Positions 6,683-12,568 of a stretch of 12,568 nt of DNA are shown in pieces. The stretch is from Ignavibacteriota bacterium (lineage in GTDB: Bacteria; Bacteroidota; Ignavibacteria; Tepidaquicellales; Tepidaquicellaceae). Below the pieces are notes generated by a model. It worked only from the letters and a program-made list of their open reading frames with translations. It had not been told where the DNA came from and made no database searches. Positions within the stretch are counted from its first letter, which is position 1, and every line of letters starts with the position of its first letter. The stretch spans positions 1-12,568 of the forward strand of contig PMIW01000158.1 in assembly GCA_003158365.1 (NCBI GenBank), read 5' to 3'. The position numbers and the translations under genes were made by a program.

Positions 6683-7966
6683 ATGAAGATTATATTAAAA
6701 GACATACCGGATTTACAAAAGTTAGATATTTACGAATCAAACGGAGGATATTCTACTTTAAAGAAAGCTTTAAAGGATATGTCTCCGGATGATATTATAA
6801 ACGAAGTGAAGGCTTCTAACCTGAGGGGCAGGGGCGGCGCGTGTTTTCCGACCGGTCTTAAATGGACTTTTATGCCAAAAGTAACCGAGAAACCGAAGTA
6901 TTTATGCTGTAATGGTGATGAATCCGAACCGGGAAGTTTTAAAGACAGGGAAATATTCGAAAAAAATCCCCACCAGTTTATCGAAGGCACACTTCTTTCC
7001 TGTTATGCGATGGGAATTAAAACCGCTTATGTTTATATCAGGGGTGAATATTACAAATGGATAAATTTATTGCAGAAAGCAATTGATGATGCCTATAAAA
7101 AAGGTTACATAGGAAAAAATATTCTTGGAACAAATTTTTCAACGGATATTTATATTCATCGCGGAGCAGGTGCATATATCTGCGGTGAGGAATCCGCATT
7201 GATGAATTCAATCGAAGGCAAGCGAGGATATCCGAGAGTAAAACCCCCTTTTCCTGCAACTTATGGGCTTTGGGGAAATCCCACTACAATCAACAATATC
7301 GAAACTCTTGCAAACATTCCCGAAATAATAAAAAACGGCCACGAATGGTTCTTGAAAATCGGTGAACCGAAACATCCCGGCACATTGCTTTTCGGAGTCA
7401 GCGGGCATATCAATAAACCCGGAGTTTACGAACTAGAAACAGGTACACCTCTTATGACAATAATAAATGATTATTGCGGAGGGATGATTGACGGAAAAGA
7501 AATCAAGATGGTTATTCCGGGCGGTTCTTCCATGCCACCGCTTACCAAAGAAGAAGCACTGACAATAAAAATGGATGATGCTTCGCTAAAGGCAATCGGC
7601 TCTGCAATCGGCACAGCAGGTGTAATTGTTATGAACGAAGATACCGATATTGTAAAAGTACTTGAAAGAATTTCTCAATTCTATTACCACGAATCCTGCG
7701 GACAGTGCACTCCATGCCGAGAAGGGACGGGATGGCTGATGAGGATTTTAAAACGTATCAACAACGGAGAAGGTAGAATCGAAGACCTTGATTTGCTGAC
7801 AGATGTTTCCCAAAACATCGAAGGCAATACCATTTGCGCACTCGGAGACGCCGCAGCCTGGCCTGTGAAGTGGACTGTAAAAAAATTCAGGGACGAATTT
7901 GAAAAGAAAATTAAAAAAGAAAGTGTAAGCTTACCAGTTAAGAATAAAGTACACTCATTGAGGTAA
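6683..7966 (+). CDS. nuoF: NADH-quinone oxidoreductase subunit F (51 kDa, NADH/FMN)
   Basis: A 427-residue flavoprotein that oxidises NADH, passing electrons through FMN to cluster N3. The glycine-rich NADH/FMN region is LRGRGGACFPTGLKW (residues 47-61), followed by NGDESEPGSFKDR, and YICGEESALMNSIEG (around 166-179). The [4Fe-4S] ligands are Cys339, Cys342 and Cys345 in SCGQCTPCREGTGW, plus Cys385 in TICALGDAAAWP, with the expected 40-residue interval. The SLBB-type region lies between. The C-terminus ends in a short basic tail. The protein is cytoplasmic, paired with NuoE. It is the last nuo gene here: no nuoG follows, and the next gene converges from the opposite strand. Related HoxF/HndC proteins share these motifs, but the adjoining nuoA-E make NuoF the best call. 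Confidence 0.96.
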   Translation: MKIILKDIPDLQKLDIYESNGGYSTLKKALKDMSPDDIINEVKASNLRGRGGACFPTGLKWTFMPKVTEKPKYLCCNGDESEPGSFKDREIFEKNPHQFIEGTLLSCYAMGIKTAYVYIRGEYYKWINLLQKAIDDAYKKGYIGKNILGTNFSTDIYIHRGAGAYICGEESALMNSIEGKRGYPRVKPPFPATYGLWGNPTTINNIETLANIPEIIKNGHEWFLKIGEPKHPGTLLFGVSGHINKPGVYELETGTPLMTIINDYCGGMIDGKEIKMVIPGGSSMPPLTKEEALTIKMDDASLKAIGSAIGTAGVIVMNEDTDIVKVLERISQFYYHESCGQCTPCREGTGWLMRILKRINNGEGRIEDLDLLTDVSQNIEGNTICALGDAAAWPVKWTVKKFRDEFEKKIKKESVSLPVKNKVHSLR

Positions 7967-7990
7967 CTTTTAAAAATTTTAAATCATAAT

Positions 7991-8022
7991 AAAAAAAATT
8001 CCCTGTCAGAAATAAGCGGGGA
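7991..8022 (-). terminator. Hairpin terminator between convergent genes
   Basis: Arms TCCCTGT (8000-8006) and GCGGGGA (8016-8022) form a 7-pair stem, including two G-T pairs, around a 9-base loop. On the minus strand the stem is followed by one A and eight Ts (complement of the A-run 7991-7998), the classic form of an intrinsic terminator for the SIMPL-domain gene whose stop is at 8089. On the plus strand the same hairpin, 34 bases after the nuoF stop, is followed by a less uniform T-rich stretch, so it may also stop nuo transcription. Confidence 0.65.
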
Positions 8023-8088
8023 TGATAATATTTATATTTATTTTATTATTTGTTCAATTCTAGATATCAGCACTTAGAATATTTCAAT

Positions 8089-8790
8089 TTACTTCAGTTC
8101 AAAAACCACTTTCACTTTTGATTCTATTTTCATTATTCCTTCGTTGAAATGTTGTGAAGAGCTTGGCATATCGACAGCATAATTTTGAACATTATTTTGG
8201 GTAAGCTGAGGATAACCCCAATCATAAATAGGCTCTTCCGTGATTAAAAGAGGTCTGCCTATTGTTATACCGAGGGTTTCTGCCATTTTAGTTGCTTTCT
8301 CTTTTGCAACGTTAAGTGCATTAGTTCTGGCCTGCTCGCGTGTTTCGATTGCTTTTGAATATTCAAGAACCGTGCTTGTTATAAAGGCATCTTCAATTTT
8401 AATCAAATCGTTTGTCAGTAAATCATATTTGGAAATATCATCGAATGTAAACCAGATTGTGTTGGACACGTTAAATTTCTTTTCTTCTCCATACTTATAT
8501 TGTCTCTTTGTCATACGAATTCCACCAGTTCTAATATCTTTTTCCTCTATTTTGTATGTTCTGAGAATGCTTAAAACCTTTATTATCGTATTATCATTTT
8601 TTGTTTTTGCTTCCTGAATATTATCATTATCATTCTGAATATCAATTGTCCACTTCATAATATCCGGGGTGACGGAAATGCTTGCTGTGCCTGTAACTTC
8701 AACGATAGGATTTCTATCCTGCTGGCTAATTGCAATGTTAAAAGAAAGAATGAAAATCAATAGAGCAAAAAAAACTTTTAATGTCTTCAT
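8089..8790 (-). CDS. Periplasmic SIMPL-domain (DUF541) protein
   Basis: A 233-residue exported protein of the SIMPL/DUF541 family (YggE-like). Residues 1-22 form a Sec signal peptide ending AIS before QQDR. The family core starts at about residue 29 with VEVTGTASISVTPDIMKWTI, continues through an EAKTKNDNTIIKVLSIL helix and a (EE)KDIRTGGIRM segment, and includes the typical helix of alternating Ala/Lys, REQARTNALNVAKEKATKMAETLGI, then GRPLLITEE. Length and layout are normal for the family. Members form oligomeric assemblies in the periplasm or outer membrane and have been linked to oxidative stress in a few species; the biochemical function is poorly known. The start ATG is unambiguous. It is separated from the M28 peptidase gene by 158 bases, so it probably has its own promoter, and it has a strong terminator downstream. 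Confidence 0.88.
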   Translation of the reverse strand: MKTLKVFFALLIFILSFNIAISQQDRNPIVEVTGTASISVTPDIMKWTIDIQNDNDNIQEAKTKNDNTIIKVLSILRTYKIEEKDIRTGGIRMTKRQYKYGEEKKFNVSNTIWFTFDDISKYDLLTNDLIKIEDAFITSTVLEYSKAIETREQARTNALNVAKEKATKMAETLGITIGRPLLITEEPIYDWGYPQLTQNNVQNYAVDMPSSSQHFNEGIMKIESKVKVVFELK

Positions 8791-8882
8791 TTTAAAAATA
8801 GTTAAATTATAAAATATTGAATTTATATTAATAATATTACAATGATCTTTTTAACTAAAGTGAATGAAAAGCCGTATTATTT

Positions 8883-8909
8883 CTAATTATATTTAAAAAT
8901 AATAATTAG
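8883..8909. repeat. AT-rich inverted repeat in intergenic spacer
   Basis: A perfect 8-base inverted repeat, CTAATTAT (8883-8890) and ATAATTAG (8902-8909), with an 11-base A-rich interval. It lies 40 bases past the stop of the M28 peptidase gene and about 100 bases upstream of the SIMPL gene start. It may be a weak transcript end or an operator-like dyad. With such AT-rich sequence an 8-base dyad could arise by chance. The rest of the 8791-8948 spacer shows nothing else I recognise. Confidence 0.35.
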
Positions 8910-8948
8910 TTTAGTAATTAGATATTCGTTTTTAGAAATAGTATATAT

Positions 8949-10769
8949 TTATTTTTTACCTAAAGTAACTTTAACAGTTACTACTTCCGTATTTCTTTTT
9001 ACTACAATATCTACCTCGTCACCGGGCTTATACTCTCCGAGTGCGGCAGTATAATCGTAAATATTCTTAATGTCTTTTGTACCGAATTTAATCATCAGGT
9101 CTCCCGCAATTATCCCGCCCTTTTCGGCAGGGCTGCCTTCCTTTACACCCGAGATTTTATATCCTTCTTCATTCGATGAAAAATCGGGAATCGTTCCGAC
9201 ATATACTTTTACGGGACCAGTTTCCTGGCTTTTATCTTTATTCTCGGCAACTTTCGTAAAGTCGGGTTTCTTATCGGCAGTACTTATGTCTACTGTTAAG
9301 TCATAAACAAATTTTAAGACTTTTGCTTCTCCTTCGGAATTTATTTTATCATAGGTATCCGAGGGTTTGTGGTAATCCGGGTGAAGTCCCGTAAAGAAAA
9401 AGAGCACGGGAAGATTTTTCGAATAAAAAGACGACTGGTCTGAAGGTCCGAATCCGTCGGGGATATAGGACATCGTGAATGAATATTTTTTATTCAGTTC
9501 GTCCAGCTCATTTACCCATCCGGATGACGTCCCTGTTCCGTTTATAATAAGCTTTTCATTTTCCATTCTGCCAATCATATCCATATTAATCATTGTAACA
9601 ATATTGAGTTTTGAAAATATCGGTGAGTTTGCAAAGTATGCAGAGCCAATCAGTCCCTCCTCTTCGCCTGTGAAGCACATTAATAATACGCTTCGCTTCA
9701 ATAAATCCTTATTAGCGGATAATTTCTGTGCGACTTCCATTACTCCCGCAGAACCCGATGCATTATCATCAGCACCGTGATGAATTTTTTTATCTTTGCC
9801 TTCGTAAAGCGAATTTTCTCCGCCCCATCCGAGATGGTCATAGTGCGCACCGATTACTATTACTTCATTTTTCAAAACCGGGTCGCTGCCTTCTATGAAT
9901 CCAATGACATTTCCTGTTCTCGCCTTGACCTGCTCAACGTCCGTATTAATTTGTACAGTCCAACCTGATTTTTTAGATATTTGAAATGAATTAGGTTTTA
10001 AATTTTTAATTATGTTATTTTGAATATCTTTTAAATTTAAATTCATATTATTAAAAATCGGTTCTACATGTGTTCTTCTGACCTTTACGACAGGAATTCC
10101 CGAGTTTCTACTTGCAAGGCTATAAACCAATTTTGGTAATTCATCCTCTGTACCGTAATCCGATACTACTATTATTCCAGCTGCTTTATTATCACGGGCT
10201 ATAGATATTTTTTTATACAAACTTTCATATTTAGAAAATATATTTTCTTTAGAATTACTTGTAGGTGAGTTTGTAAAAAAAATAACAACTTTTCCACTTA
10301 CATTAATTCCTTTATAATCATCATAATTCAAATCAGGAGCAGAAATTCCGTATCCTACAAATGCTAATTCGCTAAATAAATTCCCGTTTGAAGTATAACG
10401 CAAAGGTATCCAACCATTCTCTATTTTTAAATTGATATAATCATCATTACTTTTTAAAAATTTAAAATAATTCTTTTCTCCCAAAGCCAAATCCGTAATC
10501 ATATCGAACGGCTGAATATAGCTGCTGTCTCCGTACGGGGTCAATCCGTATGTTTTAAATTCCTTGCTAATGTAGTCCATTGCAAGAGTTCCGCCAACCG
10601 TGCCGGGGAAGCGTCCTTCGAGCTTATCAGACGCAAGATATTTTATGTGCTCGTAAATTTCTTCTTTTGTGATATCGTTGTTTCTGACTTTGTCTATATC
10701 ATTTTGAGCAAATACTAAGTTTACTGTGAAGATTAAAAATAAAAAAACAATTTTTTTCAGGTTTTTCAT
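8949..10769 (-). CDS. Secreted M28 zinc aminopeptidase with PA and PDZ domains
   Basis: A 606-residue exported metallopeptidase. Residues 1-21 are a signal peptide (cleavage after VFA). Then come an N-terminal peptidase segment, a PA-like insert (about 130-260, with FVGYGISAPDLNYDDYKG, GKVVIF and AAGIIVV), the M28 catalytic core (about 285-490), and a C-terminal PDZ domain (about 520-606, with GSPAEKGGIIAGDLMIKFG). The complete co-catalytic zinc set is visible: His309 in GAHYDH, Asp335 in GADDNASG, Glu369 (general base) and Glu370 in TGEEEGLIGS, Asp397 in NMDMIGR, and His467 in PDYHKPSDT; assignments follow the family pattern. It likely trims peptides outside the cytoplasm, with the PDZ domain binding substrate or partners. 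There is no T9SS tail. It sits 21 bases after the stop of the membrane protein gene and is probably cotranscribed with it. PA-plus-PDZ M28 proteins are a known arrangement in this bacterial group. Confidence 0.93.
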   Translation of the reverse strand: MKNLKKIVFLFLIFTVNLVFAQNDIDKVRNNDITKEEIYEHIKYLASDKLEGRFPGTVGGTLAMDYISKEFKTYGLTPYGDSSYIQPFDMITDLALGEKNYFKFLKSNDDYINLKIENGWIPLRYTSNGNLFSELAFVGYGISAPDLNYDDYKGINVSGKVVIFFTNSPTSNSKENIFSKYESLYKKISIARDNKAAGIIVVSDYGTEDELPKLVYSLASRNSGIPVVKVRRTHVEPIFNNMNLNLKDIQNNIIKNLKPNSFQISKKSGWTVQINTDVEQVKARTGNVIGFIEGSDPVLKNEVIVIGAHYDHLGWGGENSLYEGKDKKIHHGADDNASGSAGVMEVAQKLSANKDLLKRSVLLMCFTGEEEGLIGSAYFANSPIFSKLNIVTMINMDMIGRMENEKLIINGTGTSSGWVNELDELNKKYSFTMSYIPDGFGPSDQSSFYSKNLPVLFFFTGLHPDYHKPSDTYDKINSEGEAKVLKFVYDLTVDISTADKKPDFTKVAENKDKSQETGPVKVYVGTIPDFSSNEEGYKISGVKEGSPAEKGGIIAGDLMIKFGTKDIKNIYDYTAALGEYKPGDEVDIVVKRNTEVVTVKVTLGKK

Positions 10770-10790
10770 ATAAGTTTTTAAGTATTAAAT

Positions 10791-11642
10791 TTATTTAGGA
10801 ACATTTCCGCTGAGTACGCTGTGCGGAATCAGGAAAATTGCTATTGTTAAAACCGTTGCGCCGAGCACCCAATATCCCGGTTTTTTGGATTTGTAAAGTG
10901 CTATTAAAGTTACTATCCATGCAGCAAATGCTATTATCATTTTATTATCCGTTAAATCAAATCCGAACGGGAACCCCGTCCAGAATTCTCCGAATGCATA
11001 ATATTGAACGAGCGGTCCGAGAATAAACCCGCCTACTATTGCCAGACCGATTGTCCAGAAAGTATATATTTTATACCTCGGCTCTTTTCTGAAAAATTCC
11101 ATCCCTGTTTTGAGTGACATCAGTTCGAATGCAAAAATAAATATTATGTGAAGAATAATTATTAAAAACGGTACATCACCCCTGAAACGTATTACCACCC
11201 CGGTTTTATCGGGTATGTAATCATGAAGCTCATTCTGGGTGCCCGGTTGATTTGTACTAAGCTGAATATAATACTGAAGTTTTGTTGCTGTTCTGTCCTG
11301 CTTATCAAGCTCGGCAATAAGATAACCGTTTTCGTATCTCATAGGCTTGCTTGATTCATTATCCAGTGTATTAAATCTTTTCCAGATTAATGAACCTTTT
11401 ATCAGACTGTCGTCTGTATAAATTTTAACTGGGCATTCCTGGTTAATCAGAAAACTTCTTTCAAGTTTGTAATCAATCTGTTTTCCGCCGAAAACAATAT
11501 GCCCTTTCTTCGGATAAGTTGGTCCTGTTGTATTTTGATAAAAAATGGATATTGCCGTTAAAATTATTGCGACAATCCAGAATATTACATTAACTTTATC
11601 TTTCTTCTTTACTAATGTTTCAGTACTAATTTGTTCTTCCAT
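10791..11642 (-). CDS. Unrecognised membrane protein, five predicted helices
   Basis: I do not recognise this 283-residue protein as a named family. It begins with a charged cytoplasmic stretch (residues 1-16) and a helix (17-35). A soluble region of about 120 residues follows (36-157), beta-rich in appearance, with PTYPKKGHIVFGGKQIDYKLER near its start and YYIQLSTNQPG later; the helix orientation places it outside the cytoplasm. Four helices close the protein (about 158-176, 193-213, 234-250, 257-275), joined by a short loop with EFWTGFPFGFDLTDNK (219-234). Histidines lie in helices at 165 and 274, but no cofactor motif is evident. It has no lipobox or cleavable signal. The gene lies between the P-domain/T9SS protein (18 bases upstream) and the M28 peptidase (21 bases downstream), so one transcript is likely. 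A role in the cell envelope is an inference from topology and neighbours only. Confidence 0.8.
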   Translation of the reverse strand: MEEQISTETLVKKKDKVNVIFWIVAIILTAISIFYQNTTGPTYPKKGHIVFGGKQIDYKLERSFLINQECPVKIYTDDSLIKGSLIWKRFNTLDNESSKPMRYENGYLIAELDKQDRTATKLQYYIQLSTNQPGTQNELHDYIPDKTGVVIRFRGDVPFLIIILHIIFIFAFELMSLKTGMEFFRKEPRYKIYTFWTIGLAIVGGFILGPLVQYYAFGEFWTGFPFGFDLTDNKMIIAFAAWIVTLIALYKSKKPGYWVLGATVLTIAIFLIPHSVLSGNVPK

Positions 11643-11660
11643 GGAATATATTTTTAATAA

Positions 11661-12568
11661 TTATTTTATCAATATTAATTTTTTCGCTGCAGTAAAATCA
11701 CCTGCTGTAAGCCTGTAAAAATAAATACCTGAAGTCAGCAGACTCGCGTCGAATTTTGCCTCGTATTCTCCGGGATTCAGATTTTCATTTACCAATGCAG
11801 ATACTTCCTTACCTAATATATCATAAACCTTTAATGTGACCAAATTAGTTTCTTTTACTGAAAATTTAATATTTGTAACGGGATTAAAAGGATTTGGATA
11901 GTTCTGCTTCAGTTCAAAAGCCGAAGGAATGATTTTTGATATATTATTTACGCCAATAGAAAAGTTATATGTAATTGTAATGCTCCACGATTTTATGACC
12001 CCTGTCCTGTCACTTTTGCCTGAATTTGAGTCTTTAATTTTCAATATCCATAATCCGTTGTATGATACATAATTAAATTGCGAAAGGGGTCTTGAAGGTC
12101 TGTAAGTGCCCGTAAATGGCGGGGTTCCGCCGGATATTAAAACTGATGCGGAATCATTCAGGTTTGTTCCGATAAAGTTCGACCCTCCACCGCCGGCTCT
12201 GTAAATTAATGTATCACTTACGTTGTTATGGCTGAGAATAAATACAAGCGTGCTGTCGAGAGTGTTTAAAACCGTATCTATGCTGACATTAATATCGGTA
12301 ATCACTGCATCTGTTGAACGGTCAAGCGTAATTGCTATGGTATCATAAGTAACATTATTTAATGTAATAAACTTATTAAGATTATTCCTTCTGAATGTAA
12401 TTCTGTTCGATGAAAAATTTCCTCCTCCATTGCTTGTAACTTCTACGTTACCCAATGTTTGCGCTGCAAAGCAATTATTCACCGTGGGACAGCTTATAGA
12501 CTGAATGTTTCCCTGCACAGCTGTTTCATAAGGAACCCACGAATTTCCGCTGTTTGTTGTTTTGAAAA
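11661..12568 (-). CDS. Secreted P-domain protein with T9SS C-terminal sorting domain (5' partial)
   Basis: The frame is open to the right edge, so the true start lies outside; about 301 C-terminal residues are visible. The first visible residues (FKTTNSGNSWVPYE, then IQSISCPTVNNCFA) are the end of an Asp-box/BNR beta-propeller. Next, roughly 11960-12350, is a proprotein-convertase P-domain: DINVSIDTVLNTLDSTLVFIL, GGGGSNFIGTNLNDSA, PPFTGTYRPSRPLSQF, GLWILKIKDS and GVIKSWSITITY. The last ~90 residues are a type A T9SS (Por) sorting domain: FELKQNYPNPFNPVTNIKFSV, then VYDILGKEVSALV, GEYEAKFDAS, LTSGIYFYRL and AAKKLILIK. The protein is therefore exported across the outer membrane and anchored or released there. 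P-domains usually flank a secreted peptidase but also occur alone; no catalytic domain is visible in the window. A GTG codon at 12516-12518 could be read as a start but lies within conserved propeller sequence. The gene leads the minus-strand cluster seen here. Confidence 0.9.
   Translation of the reverse strand, partial: FKTTNSGNSWVPYETAVQGNIQSISCPTVNNCFAAQTLGNVEVTSNGGGNFSSNRITFRRNNLNKFITLNNVTYDTIAITLDRSTDAVITDINVSIDTVLNTLDSTLVFILSHNNVSDTLIYRAGGGGSNFIGTNLNDSASVLISGGTPPFTGTYRPSRPLSQFNYVSYNGLWILKIKDSNSGKSDRTGVIKSWSITITYNFSIGVNNISKIIPSAFELKQNYPNPFNPVTNIKFSVKETNLVTLKVYDILGKEVSALVNENLNPGEYEAKFDASLLTSGIYFYRLTAGDFTAAKKLILIK

Noticed and set aside
8240..8617. 125-codon open frame on the plus strand
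   Set aside because: It is antisense to the SIMPL-domain gene, whose family motifs are clear; the hydrophobic plus-strand product is a by-product of the complementary codons.
9475..9780. Plus-strand open frame with Ser- and Ile-rich product
   Set aside because: It is antisense to the M28 catalytic core and shows only low-complexity composition.
12516..12518. GTG as the start of the right-edge gene
   Set aside because: The frame stays open to base 12566 and the upstream residues (KTTNSGNSWVP) match a propeller blade, so the GTG is internal.

Overview
The window is AT-rich and almost fully coding. The best taxonomic clue is the C-terminus of the protein at the right edge: a type IX secretion (T9SS, Por) sorting domain with the motif NYPNPFNPVT. 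Together with secreted beta-propeller proteins, two-domain lipoproteins and weak or absent Shine-Dalgarno sequences, this points to the Bacteroidota/Chlorobiota/Ignavibacteriota group. I favour an Ignavibacteria-like organism, but that is an inference from motif style, not a phylogeny.

Layout. Bases 1-1395 (minus strand) carry a lipoprotein gene with an internally duplicated domain, followed 4 bases later by a secreted protein with an Asp-box-like motif that runs off the left edge. A divergent AT-rich spacer (1396-1608) separates these from a plus-strand block: a long-chain acyl-CoA synthetase (1609-3390), then nuoA, nuoB, nuoC, nuoD, nuoE and nuoF (3445-7966). These six encode three subunits of the complex I Q-module and its connection to the membrane (NuoB, NuoC, NuoD), the small membrane subunit NuoA, and two of the NADH-oxidising subunits (NuoE, NuoF). 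The cluster stops after nuoF. nuoG and nuoH-N are absent, so the rest of complex I must be encoded elsewhere if the enzyme is complete.

A hairpin with a flanking A/T run lies between nuoF and the convergent minus-strand genes. Bases 8089-12568 are all minus strand. In transcription order (right to left) they are: a large secreted protein with a P-domain and T9SS tail (5' end outside the window), an unrecognised five-helix membrane protein, a secreted M28 zinc metallopeptidase with PA and PDZ domains, and a periplasmic SIMPL-domain (DUF541) protein. The first three are spaced by about 20 bases and probably form one transcript. The SIMPL gene has its own 158-base upstream spacer.

Biologically the window joins a respiratory/fatty-acid-activation block to envelope and secretion genes. 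I found no RNA genes, CRISPR arrays, insertion sequences or clear signs of a new defence or metabolic system. The points most worth a second look are the nuo cluster ending at nuoF, a seven-codon mini-ORF bridging nuoD and nuoE, the duplicated-domain lipoprotein, and the unrecognised membrane protein.
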